Part shown: positions 8,161 to 15,842 of the stretch, one piece after another
Layout: every line of letters begins with the position of its first letter
Position numbering within the stretch: position 1 is the stretch's first letter
Assembly (NCBI RefSeq): GCF_001424875.1
Contig: NZ_LMCT01000067.1
Location: 113,656-177,655, forward strand
Direction: 5' to 3'
DNA from: Kitasatospora sp. Root107
GTDB lineage: Bacteria > Actinomycetota > Actinomycetes > Streptomycetales > Streptomycetaceae
Length of the DNA: 64,000 bases
Translations under genes and position numbers: made by a program
The notes under the pieces: model-generated
What the model was told of the DNA's origin: nothing
Seen by the model: only the letters and a program-made list of their open reading frames with translations
Database searches by the model: none

Positions 8161-9234
8161 TCAGCGCAGCTGCCACAGGACGCCGGTGACGATGAGGCTC
8201 TTCACCAGCCGCGCTGCGGTCCCGGTCAGGGCGCTCGGCTTCATCGAGTCGTCCTTGCGGACCATCTGGACCAGGCCGTCCTTGCGGCCCAGGCTCAGGC
8301 AGTGCACCACGTAGCCGTAGTGGAACGGCTTGTCGGTCTTCCCGGTGAGCAGCTTGCCCAGGTAGAGGCCCATCGGCTGGGCGGTGGCGCAGCTCATCCG
8401 CAGCTCGCCGACGCCCTCGACCACGACCTGGGCCGCGTCGCCGATCACGTACACGTCGGGGTGGCTGACCGAGCGCAGGTGGCCGTCCACCACCGCGCGG
8501 CCGTCGGGGGTGACGGTCAGCCCGGCCTCGGCGGCCAGCTCGCGCGGTTCCATCGAGGCGGCCCAGCCGACCAGGTCGGCGTCGATGGTGCCCTGGTCGG
8601 TACGGAGCCCGGCCTCGGTCACGGCGGTGACGGCCGACTGGTCGTGCACCTGGACCCCGAGACGCCCGAACACCTTCCGGATGTGGGCCTGGCCCTTGGC
8701 CGAGAGCCAACCGCCGACCTGGCCGGCCGCCACGATCCGGACCTGCCAGGCGGGGTGCGCCTCGGCCAGCTCGGCGGCCATCTCGATACCGGTCGGGCCG
8801 CCGCCGACCACCGCGACGGTGCCGGGCTTCGCGGCGGTGCGCATCCGCTCGGCCAGTTCGGCAGCCCGCTCGGCGGGGTAGGCGTGCTCGGCCGCGCCGG
8901 GGATGCCGTGCAGCGCGGTGCGGCTGCCCAGCGCGTACACCAGGGTGTCGTAGCTCAGCGCCTCGCCGGAGTCCAGGAAGACCTTGTGCCCGGCCAGGTC
9001 GATCTCGGTGACCCGGGCCTGGCGGTGGGTCACCTGACGGCCCCGCACCACCTCGGCCAGGGCCGGACGGTGCTCGGGCAGCCCGGCCGCGGCCTCGTGC
9101 TGGCGGACCCGGTGCAGGAACCGGCTCTCCGGCGCGACCAGGGTGACCCGGTGCTGCTTGCCGATCCGGGTGGCCGCCGCCAGGCCCGCGTAGCCGGCGC
9201 CGATCACGACGATGTGCTGCTGCTGACCGGTCAT
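8161..9234 (-). CDS. NDH-2-like FAD-dependent pyridine nucleotide oxidoreductase
   Basis: A 357-residue flavoprotein. The N-terminal FAD-binding Rossmann motif is VVIGAGYAGLAAA (residues 9-21), the second nucleotide-binding motif is VAVVGGGPTGIEMA near residue 145, and the C-terminal FAD site is VYVIGDAA near residue 262. This is the layout of type II NADH dehydrogenases and related oxidoreductases, although it is shorter than respiratory NDH-2 and has only a weak C-terminal membrane helix. The ATG at 9234 has GGAGG upstream. It sits 55 bases after the ECF41 sigma gene, behind a match to the ECF41 promoter. ECF41 sigma factors are typically paired with such oxidoreductases, so this is probably their target gene. 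The substrate is unknown. Confidence 0.85.
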   Translation of the reverse strand: MTGQQQHIVVIGAGYAGLAAATRIGKQHRVTLVAPESRFLHRVRQHEAAAGLPEHRPALAEVVRGRQVTHRQARVTEIDLAGHKVFLDSGEALSYDTLVYALGSRTALHGIPGAAEHAYPAERAAELAERMRTAAKPGTVAVVGGGPTGIEMAAELAEAHPAWQVRIVAAGQVGGWLSAKGQAHIRKVFGRLGVQVHDQSAVTAVTEAGLRTDQGTIDADLVGWAASMEPRELAAEAGLTVTPDGRAVVDGHLRSVSHPDVYVIGDAAQVVVEGVGELRMSCATAQPMGLYLGKLLTGKTDKPFHYGYVVHCLSLGRKDGLVQMVRKDDSMKPSALTGTAARLVKSLIVTGVLWQLR

Positions 9235-9275
9235 CTCGTCCTCCTGCGAAGCGTGTGTGCTGCTTTCGGAAGGTG

Positions 9276-9302
9276 GACGACGCAGCCGGTCAGCTTGTGA
9301 CA
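9276..9302 (-). promoter_or_regulatory. ECF41-type promoter for the oxidoreductase gene
   Basis: On the minus strand TGTCACA (9296-9302) is followed after exactly 16 bases by CGTC (9276-9279). This matches the published ECF41 target promoter as I recall it. The -35 element is embedded in the last codons of the sigma factor gene, and the predicted start gives a leader of about 35 bases. Confidence 0.7.
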
Positions 9303-10189
9303 GTGAGCTGGGTCACATGGGTCAGCTTCTCCGGATTGAGCGCCACGTACGCCGCGGTGATCCGCCCGTCGGTCACCTGGAAGGCCAGCACACCGGCGAT
9401 CCGGCCCTCGGCGTCGTGCCAGGCCAGGCCCGCTTCGCCGTTCACCAGGACGGGGCTGGTGAAGTAGCCGCTGTCCGGGCCGAGCCACTTGGTGGTCAGG
9501 CCGCGCACCAGGCGGGAGACCTTGTCGGCGCCGAGTACCGCGCGGGCGCCGGCCGTGACCACGCCGCCGCCGTCGGAGTGCCAGACCACGTCCGGGTCCA
9601 GCACGGCGAGCAGCCCCTGGATGTCGCCCTCGGCGGCGGCCGCCGCGAAGGCGTGCACCACCTGGCGGTGCGCCGCCGGATCGACCCGGCCCCGGTGGCC
9701 GCGCTCGCGGACCCGGCGGCGGGCCCGGGAGGCCAACTGCCGGGCGGCGTCCGGGGTGCGGTCCAGCGAGCAGGCGATCTCCTCGAAGCCGACCGCGAAC
9801 ACGTCGTGCAGCACGAAGGCGGTCCGCTCGGCCGGGGTGAGCTCCTCCAGCACCGCGAGCAGCGCGATCGACACCTCGTCGCCGAGCTCGGCGATCCGGT
9901 CGGGGGTGCTCTCCTCGGCGACCAGCGGCTCGGGCAGCCATTCGCCGTAGTACGCCTCGCGGCGCACCCGGGCCGAGCCCAGCTGGTCGTAGCAGAGCCG
10001 GGTGACGACGGTGGTCAGGTACGCACGCGGCTCGTCGACCGTGCTCCGCTCGGTGGAGCGCCAGCGCAGCCACGCCTCCTGCAGCACGTCCTCGGCGTCG
10101 GTCACCGAACCGAGCAGCCGGTAGGCCACCGAGCCCAGGTAGCGCCGCAGCGACTCGAAGACATCCACCCCTGATGCGTCGTCAATCAC
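9290..10189 (-). CDS. ECF41-family RNA polymerase sigma factor with SnoaL-like C-terminal domain
   Basis: A 299-residue ECF sigma factor. Region 2 covers about residues 10-75 (YRLLGSVTDAEDVLQEAWLRW). The linker contains WLPEP (near residue 86), region 4 spans about 105-160, and a SnoaL-like domain fills 170-295. WLPEP, DGGG (near residue 205) and NPEKL (near residue 287) are the three motifs that define ECF41, in which the C-terminal extension acts as a built-in regulator instead of an anti-sigma factor. The GTG start at 10189 has no clear ribosome site; a GTG eight codons later is an alternative. The neighbouring oxidoreductase is the expected partner. The sigma-J name is sometimes used for this class. 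Confidence 0.9.
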   Translation of the reverse strand: MIDDASGVDVFESLRRYLGSVAYRLLGSVTDAEDVLQEAWLRWRSTERSTVDEPRAYLTTVVTRLCYDQLGSARVRREAYYGEWLPEPLVAEESTPDRIAELGDEVSIALLAVLEELTPAERTAFVLHDVFAVGFEEIACSLDRTPDAARQLASRARRRVRERGHRGRVDPAAHRQVVHAFAAAAAEGDIQGLLAVLDPDVVWHSDGGGVVTAGARAVLGADKVSRLVRGLTTKWLGPDSGYFTSPVLVNGEAGLAWHDAEGRIAGVLAFQVTDGRITAAYVALNPEKLTHVTQLTVTS

Positions 10190-10207
10190 GACCGGAACCG
10201 TACCCGA

Positions 10208-10711
10208 TCAGTGCGTGGCCGATGCCAGCAGACGCCGCAGCAGGTCGTCCAGGGTGGCCCGCTCCTCGGGGGAGAGCACGGCGAGCGTCTCCTCGTAGAT
10301 CGCCACCCCGGGGTCGACGGCGCGGTCCACCAGCGCCAGCCCCTCCGGGGTGAGGGTGATCCGCAGGCCCCGGCGGTCGTGCGGGTCGGGGGAGCGGGTG
10401 ATCAGGCCGGCCCGCTCCAGCTTGTCCAGCCGCCCGGTCATCCCGCCGGTGGTGAGCATCAGAGTGGCCGTCAGCTCACGGGGCGAGAGCGTGTACGGGG
10501 CGCCGGAGCGGCGCAGGGTGCCGATCACGTCGAACTCGCCCTTGGCGATGCCGTGTGCCGCATGGGCCTGACCGAGCCGGTCGGTCATGGTGCGGGAGAT
10601 CCGGAAGATCCGGCCGAAGACGGCCATCGCCTCGGTGGGGAGGTCGGGGCGGACCTCGTTCCACTGGCCGGTGATGGCGTCCACGGCGTCGGGGCGAGGG
10701 GTGCTGTCCAT
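10208..10711 (-). CDS. MarR-family transcriptional regulator
   Basis: A 167-residue winged-helix repressor. The recognition region LSPRELTATLMLTTGGMTGRL and the wing DPHDRRG (D/R-rich, about residues 115-125) are typical of MarR proteins, flanked by dimerisation helices at both ends. It is divergent from an EamA-type exporter gene. The 73-base gap between them carries three 15-base direct repeats, one of which is also a palindrome, which suggests auto-regulation plus control of the exporter. The inducing ligand is unknown. Confidence 0.9.
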   Translation of the reverse strand: MDSTPRPDAVDAITGQWNEVRPDLPTEAMAVFGRIFRISRTMTDRLGQAHAAHGIAKGEFDVIGTLRRSGAPYTLSPRELTATLMLTTGGMTGRLDKLERAGLITRSPDPHDRRGLRITLTPEGLALVDRAVDPGVAIYEETLAVLSPEERATLDDLLRRLLASATH

Positions 10712-10730
10712 GGGGAAAGTCTGGCACAGA

Positions 10731-10779
10731 GTGGCTTGCCCAGAAGTAGCTTGCCAGAAAGTAGCTTAGTGCTAAGTTA
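10731..10779. promoter_or_regulatory. Triple 15-bp repeat and palindromic operator between marR and eamA
   Basis: GTGGCTTGCC, GTAGCTTGCC and GTAGCTTAGT begin at 10731, 10746 and 10761, an exact 15-base period. The last unit also forms an inverted repeat, TAGCTTAG-TG-CTAAGTTA (10762-10779, one mismatch), ending 5 bases before the eamA ATG. It is probably the MarR binding region. Such a close position to the start implies a very short leader or a leaderless transcript. Confidence 0.6.
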
Positions 10780-10784
10780 TCTCC

Positions 10785-11729
10785 ATGCCTCCTGCCACCC
10801 TTGGTCTGACCGCCCTCGCCCCGCTCGCCTGGGGCACCACCTATCTGGTCACCACCGAGTACCTGCCGGCCGACCGTCCGCTGCTCACCGCCACCCTGCG
10901 CGCGCTGCCCGCCGGGCTGGTCCTGCTGGCCGCCGCCCGGCGGCTCCCGAAGGGCGCCTGGTGGTGGAAGGTGGCCGTGCTCGGGACACTGAACATCGGG
11001 ATCTTCCTGGCCCTGCTCTTCGTCGCCGCGTACCGCCTGCCCGGGGGAGTGGCGGGCGTGCTGGGTGCGATCCAGCCGCTGCTGGCGGCCGGCCTGGCGA
11101 TCCCGCTGCTCGGTGAACGGCCCGGCGGCCGGGCGCTGCTGGCCGGCCTGGCGGGGGTGTTCGGGGTCTCCCTGGTGGTACTCAGGGCCACCGCGCAGCT
11201 GGACACGGTCGGCGTCCTGGCCGGTCTCGCGGGCGCCGCCTGCATGGCGCTGGGGACGGTCCTCACCAAGCGCTGGGGGCGCCCCGAGGGCGTCGGCCCG
11301 CTGGCCATGACGGGCTGGCAGCTGACGGTGGGCGGGCTGCTGCTGCTCCCGGTCGCGTTGCTCGCCGAGGGCATGCCGCCCGCGATGACCGGCACCAACC
11401 TGCTCGGCTACGGCTACCTCGCCGTCGTCAACACCGCCGTCGCGTACTGGCTCTGGTTCCGCGGCATCGGCAGGCTGCCCGCCTCCTCGGTCGCCTTCCT
11501 CGGCCTGCTCAGCCCGGTCTCCGCCGCCGCCCTAGGCTGGCTCGCCCTCGGTCAGTCCCTGACGCCCCTTCAACTCCTGGGCATGGCCATCGCCCTGGGC
11601 GGCACGGCAGTGGGAGCGCTGGGCACTCGCGGACGGAAGCCGGTGGCTCGGGCGCTGCGCTCCGGGCATCAGCCATCAGGGGCTCGGGGAACTGCGACGC
11701 CGACCTCGGAAAAGGTCACGCGCACGTAG
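10785..11729 (+). CDS. EamA/DMT-family transporter
   Basis: A 314-residue membrane protein with about ten hydrophobic helices arranged as two EamA repeats (roughly residues 5-135 and 145-280). Each repeat includes the usual conserved segments, such as APLAWGTTYLV at the start and the glycine-rich LLGMAIALGGTAVGAL at the end. Members of the drug/metabolite transporter superfamily export metabolites or toxic compounds. It is divergent from, and probably controlled by, the adjacent MarR repressor. The last ~18 codons (from about GARGTATPTSEK) are supplied by a dispersed inverted-repeat element that has replaced or extended the native C-terminus. Confidence 0.88.
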   Translation: MPPATLGLTALAPLAWGTTYLVTTEYLPADRPLLTATLRALPAGLVLLAAARRLPKGAWWWKVAVLGTLNIGIFLALLFVAAYRLPGGVAGVLGAIQPLLAAGLAIPLLGERPGGRALLAGLAGVFGVSLVVLRATAQLDTVGVLAGLAGAACMALGTVLTKRWGRPEGVGPLAMTGWQLTVGGLLLLPVALLAEGMPPAMTGTNLLGYGYLAVVNTAVAYWLWFRGIGRLPASSVAFLGLLSPVSAAALGWLALGQSLTPLQLLGMAIALGGTAVGALGTRGRKPVARALRSGHQPSGARGTATPTSEKVTRT

Positions 11730-11790
11730 GTGGTCAGGCACTTTCGCGGTGAACCCGCACGCCAGATCTCCTCGCAGTTCCCCGAGCCCC
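11679..11790. repeat. Dispersed inverted-repeat element, copy 1
   Basis: Perfect 19-base arms at 11679-11697 and 11772-11790 (GGGGCTCGGGGAACTGCGA and its complement) flank a 74-base centre that holds the family core at 11731-11752. The left half overlaps the 3' end of the EamA gene; the right half lies between the convergent EamA and ABC genes. Copies 2 and 3 are at 25480 and 35524 in the same orientation. Confidence 0.85.
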
Positions 11791-11833
11791 TCGATAGTGC
11801 AACCTTGGGCCCTGCAAAAAAGCTGAGCCTCCG

Positions 11834-13831
11834 TCAGTCGACCTCGGCCACTGCCTCGGTGAACTGGGCCGCGTACAGCCGCGCGTAGGCGCCCTTCGCG
11901 GCGATCAGCTCCTCGTGCGACCCCTGCTCCACGATCGAGCCGTCCTCCATCACCAGGATCACGTCCGCGTCCCGGATGGTGGAGAGCCGGTGCGCGATCA
12001 CGAAGCTGGTGCGGCCGCTGCGCAGCCGGGCCATCGCCCGCTGGATCAGCACCTCGGTCCGGGTGTCCACCGAGGAGGTGGCCTCGTCCAGCACCAGGAT
12101 GGACGGCTGCGCCAGGAAGGCCCGGGCGATGGTGATCAGCTGCTTCTCGCCCGCGCTGACCCCGGTGCCCTCGTCGTCGATCCGGGTGTCGTAGCCGTCC
12201 GGCAGGGTTCGTACGAAACGGTCCACGTGCGCGGCCTTCGCCGCCTCGACCACGGCCTCCCGGGACGCGCCCTCGGCCCCGTACGCGATGTTCTCCGCGA
12301 TGGTGCCGCCGAACAGCCAGGTGTCCTGGAGCACCATGCCGATGCCTGCCCGGAGTTCCTCCCGGGACATCGCCGCGATGTCCACGCCGTCCAGGGTGAT
12401 CCGGCCGCTGGTGGTCTCGTAGAACCGCATCAGCAGGTTGACCAGGGTGGTCTTGCCCGCGCCGGTCGGGCCGACGATGGCGACCGTGTGGCCGGGCTCG
12501 ACCTTCAGGGACAGGTCGTCGATCAGCGGCTTCTCCGGGTCGTACCGGAACGAGACGCCGTCGAAGGAGACCAGGCCGCGCAGCTCCTCGGGCCGCTCGG
12601 GGGCGATCGGCTCGGCCGACTGCTCGGGGGCGTCCAGGAGTTCGAAGACCCGCTCGGCCGAGGCGACGCCGGACTGCACCAGGTTGGCCATGCTGGCGAC
12701 CTGGGTGAGCGGCTGGCTGAACTGCCGGGAGTACTGGATGAACGCCTGCACGTCACCGATGGACAGCGCGCCGCTGGCCACCCGCAGACCGCCGACCACC
12801 GCGACCAGTACGTAGTTGAGGTTGCCGATCAGCATCATCGCGGGCTGGATGATGCCCGAGATGAACTGGGCCTTGAAGCTCGACGCGTACAGCGCCTCGT
12901 TCTCCACCCGGAAGGTCTCGGCGGCCTCCTGCTGCCGGCCGAAGACCTTCACCAGGGCGTGCCCGGTGTACATCTCCTCGATGTGCGCGTTCAGCGTGCC
13001 GGTGGTCTTCCACTGGGCGATGAACTGCGGCTGGGCCCGCTTGCCGACCTTGGTGGCGACCACCACCGAGACCGGGACGGAGATCAGCGCGATCACCGCG
13101 AGCAGCGGGGAGATCCAGAACATCATCGCCAGCACACCGACGATGGTGAGCAGTGAGTTCACCACCTGGCCCATGGTCTGCTGCATGGACTGGCCGATGT
13201 TGTCGATGTCGTTGGTGACCCGGCTGAGCACCTCGCCGCGGGACTGCCGGTCGAAGTAACTCAGCGGCAGCCGGGACAGCTTGGCCTCCACGTCCTCGCG
13301 CAGCCGGTAGACCGCCCGGTTGATCGCGGTGGCGGCCAGCCGGCCCTGCAGGATGCCGAACACGGCGGAGCCGACGTAGAGCAGCAGGGTCCAGAACAGC
13401 ACGGTGCCGATCGCGTCGAAGTCCATCCCCTGGCCGGGGACGAAGTCGACCGCGCCGAGCAGGTCGGCGACGCCGCCCTGGCCGCTCGCCCGCAGGCTGT
13501 CGAGCACCTGGGCCTTGTCCACGCCGGCCTGGGTCTGCTGGCCCACCACGCCCGCGAAGATCAGGTCGGTGGCATGGCCGAGCACCAGGGGGCCGGTCAC
13601 CGCGAGGCCGATGCTGAGCACACCGAGCGTCAGCACGCCGGTCAGCAGCCGGCGTTCGGGGCGGAGCATGCCGAGCAGGCGCTTGGAGGAGACCTTGAAG
13701 TCGAGCGACTTCTCGGTGGCCTGCCCGCCCATGAACCGGCCGGGACCGGCCGGTCCGCGCCGGGCGGCGGCGGCCTGGGAGTTCTCCACCTGGGGCTTCT
13801 TCGGGGTGGCCCCGCGGTCCGAGGTACTCAT
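11834..13831 (-). CDS. ABC exporter, ATPase-competent half of a heterodimer
   Basis: A 665-residue membrane-ATPase fusion: a ~45-residue disordered N-terminus, six transmembrane helices (about 60-380) and a nucleotide-binding domain. Walker A is GPTGAGKTT near residue 453, the signature loop is the non-canonical VSAGEKQ, Walker B is ILVLDEATS with the catalytic Glu, and the switch His is present in IAHRLSTI. It starts with ATG at 13831, overlapping the stop of the partner gene (ATGA). Together the two proteins match asymmetric exporters such as TM287/288 and TmrAB. The substrate could be a drug, peptide or lipid; nothing nearby identifies it. Confidence 0.92.
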   Translation of the reverse strand: MSTSDRGATPKKPQVENSQAAAARRGPAGPGRFMGGQATEKSLDFKVSSKRLLGMLRPERRLLTGVLTLGVLSIGLAVTGPLVLGHATDLIFAGVVGQQTQAGVDKAQVLDSLRASGQGGVADLLGAVDFVPGQGMDFDAIGTVLFWTLLLYVGSAVFGILQGRLAATAINRAVYRLREDVEAKLSRLPLSYFDRQSRGEVLSRVTNDIDNIGQSMQQTMGQVVNSLLTIVGVLAMMFWISPLLAVIALISVPVSVVVATKVGKRAQPQFIAQWKTTGTLNAHIEEMYTGHALVKVFGRQQEAAETFRVENEALYASSFKAQFISGIIQPAMMLIGNLNYVLVAVVGGLRVASGALSIGDVQAFIQYSRQFSQPLTQVASMANLVQSGVASAERVFELLDAPEQSAEPIAPERPEELRGLVSFDGVSFRYDPEKPLIDDLSLKVEPGHTVAIVGPTGAGKTTLVNLLMRFYETTSGRITLDGVDIAAMSREELRAGIGMVLQDTWLFGGTIAENIAYGAEGASREAVVEAAKAAHVDRFVRTLPDGYDTRIDDEGTGVSAGEKQLITIARAFLAQPSILVLDEATSSVDTRTEVLIQRAMARLRSGRTSFVIAHRLSTIRDADVILVMEDGSIVEQGSHEELIAAKGAYARLYAAQFTEAVAEVD

Positions 13832-15561
13832 GCCGCCTCCTGCTCGGTGAGCTGGGAGAGCACGATCTCCCGGTATGTCGGGTTGTCGGCCATCAGCTCG
13901 TGGTGGGTGCCGCTGCCGACCACGGCGCCCTCGTCCAGCACCACGATCCGGTCGGCCTCCCGGATGGTGGAGACCCGCTGCGCCACGATCAGCACCGCGG
14001 CCTCGGCGGTCTCCCGGGCCAGCGCCTTGCGCAGTCTGGCGTCGGTCGCATAGTCGAGCGCGGAGAACGAGTCGTCGAACAGGTACACCTGCGGACGGCT
14101 GACCAGCGCGCGGGCGATCGCCAGCCGCTGGCGCTGACCGCCCGAGACGTTCGTACCGCCCTGGGAGATCGGGGCGTCCAGGCCCTCGGCCAGTTGCTCG
14201 ACGAACTCCTTGGCCTGGGCCACCTCCAGCGCGTGCCAGAGCTCCTCGTCGGTGGCGTCCGGCTTGCCGTAGCGCAGGTTGCTGGCCACCGTGCCGGAGA
14301 ACAGGTACGGCTTCTGCGGGACCAGGCCGACCGTGTCGGCGATCACCACCGGGTCGAGCTCGCGGACGTTCACCCCGCCCAGCAGCACCTGGCCGCCGGT
14401 GGCGTCGAACAGCCGGGGCACCAGGCCGAGCAGGGTGGACTTGCCGCTGCCGGTGGAGCCGATCACGGCGGTGGTCTGACCGGGCCGGGCGACCAGGTCG
14501 ATGCCGCGCAGCACCGGGGCCTCGGCGCCCGGGTAGCGGAACTCGACCGCGCGCAGCTCCAGCTGACCGCGGGTCAGCAGCTCGGTGACCGGGTCGGTGG
14601 GCGGGACCACGCTGCTGTCGGTGGCCAGCACCTCCTGGATCCGCTCGGCGCAGACCTCGGCGCGCGGCACCATCATGAACATGAAGGTGGCCATCATGAC
14701 GCTCATCAGGATCTGCATCAGGTAGGAGATGAAGGCGGTCAGCGCGCCGATCTCCATCTCGCCGGAGTCGATCCGGTGCGCGCCGAACCAGATCACCGCG
14801 ACGCTGGAGACGTTCACCACGAACATCACGCTGGGGAACATGAAGGACAGCATCCGGCCGACCTTGAGCGAGACGTCGGTCAGGTCGCTGTTGGCACCGG
14901 CGAAACGATCCTGTTCGTGACGGTCCTTCACGAAGGCCCGGATCACCCGGATACCGGTGATCTGCTCGCGCAGCACCCGGTTCACCGTGTCGACCCGAGT
15001 CTGCATGATGCGGAACTGCGGCCGCAGCCGGCGCACCAGCGTGATCACCACGGCGCCCAGGACCGGCACCACGACCAGCAGCAGCGCGGACAGCGGCACG
15101 TCCTGGTTGAGCGCCATCAGGATGCCGCCGAAGCACATGATCGGCGCCGCCACCATCAGCGTGAAGCCCATCAGCACCAGCATCTGGACCTGCTGGACGT
15201 CGTTGGTGGTGCGGGTGATCAGCGAGGGAGCGCCGAAGGAGTTCAGCTCCCGGGCGGAGAAGCTCTGCACCCGGTCGAAGACGGCGGCCCGGATGTCCCG
15301 GCCGATCGCCATCGCGGTCCTGGCACCGTAGTAGACGGCGGCGACCGAGCAGATCGCCTGCACCACGGTGACGCCGATCATCACCCCGCCGAGAGCCAGG
15401 ATGTGTCCGGTGTCACCCTTCACCACACCGTTGTCGATGATGTCGGCGTTCAGGGCGGGCAGATAGAGCGCTGCGATGGTGGAGACGAGCTGGAGCAGCA
15501 CCAGCAGAGTGATGGGTCGGGAGTACGGGCCCAGATGAGCCCGCAGAAGTTTGATCAGCAC
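13828..15561 (-). CDS. ABC exporter, half with degenerate nucleotide site
   Basis: A 577-residue half-exporter with six transmembrane helices (about 15-310) followed by an ATPase domain. Walker A is GSTGSGKST near residue 367 and the signature is a canonical VSGGQRQR. Walker B reads VYLFDDS, so Asp stands where the catalytic Glu belongs, and the switch residue in IVAQRVSTI is Gln instead of His. These two substitutions mark the non-hydrolysing site of a heterodimer, completed by the partner's aberrant VSAGEKQ loop. It has a GTG start and is first in a two-gene coupled operon, divergent from the acyl-CoA ligase gene. Confidence 0.92.
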   Translation of the reverse strand: MLIKLLRAHLGPYSRPITLLVLLQLVSTIAALYLPALNADIIDNGVVKGDTGHILALGGVMIGVTVVQAICSVAAVYYGARTAMAIGRDIRAAVFDRVQSFSARELNSFGAPSLITRTTNDVQQVQMLVLMGFTLMVAAPIMCFGGILMALNQDVPLSALLLVVVPVLGAVVITLVRRLRPQFRIMQTRVDTVNRVLREQITGIRVIRAFVKDRHEQDRFAGANSDLTDVSLKVGRMLSFMFPSVMFVVNVSSVAVIWFGAHRIDSGEMEIGALTAFISYLMQILMSVMMATFMFMMVPRAEVCAERIQEVLATDSSVVPPTDPVTELLTRGQLELRAVEFRYPGAEAPVLRGIDLVARPGQTTAVIGSTGSGKSTLLGLVPRLFDATGGQVLLGGVNVRELDPVVIADTVGLVPQKPYLFSGTVASNLRYGKPDATDEELWHALEVAQAKEFVEQLAEGLDAPISQGGTNVSGGQRQRLAIARALVSRPQVYLFDDSFSALDYATDARLRKALARETAEAAVLIVAQRVSTIREADRIVVLDEGAVVGSGTHHELMADNPTYREIVLSQLTEQEAA

Positions 15562-15842
15562 CGTGACACTTTCGTTGTCGGCCGGGGGAGTCGCACCTCA
15601 TTTTCGGGGTTCCGGCGCGCCGTGTGGGGGTTTACGGTGGCTCGACCTAGCGGTTTTGTACTGTCTTTGCACAGCGCGGCGGCCCGGGTGCCAGCTCACT
15701 TCACCCCCTTACGGATCGGCCGCCGAGCCCCTAGGCTGCTGATTGCCAGCTTGTTACTCGCTGGTTAACCAACAGCCGGTAGGCAGGCCCCCCACGCCAC
15801 CGCGCTCCACCCTCGGCCACCCGCGCCCCCCGGAGGTCCTCG
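15562..15842. promoter_or_regulatory. Divergent promoter region of ABC exporter and acyl-CoA ligase
   Basis: A 281-base gene-free interval that must hold both promoters. The only clear symmetric element is the palindrome TGGTTAACCA (15762-15771), beside TTGTTACTC, 70-80 bases before the ligase start. It is a plausible operator for a fatty-acid regulator, but no specific family can be named. GGAGG at 15832-15836 is the ligase ribosome site. Confidence 0.35.

Noticed and set aside
11834..15136. One 1100-codon frame joining the two ABC genes
   Set aside because: Its first half is an out-of-frame Arg/Gly/Ala-rich shadow of the upstream ABC gene; the true start is ATG 13831, overlapping the partner's stop.
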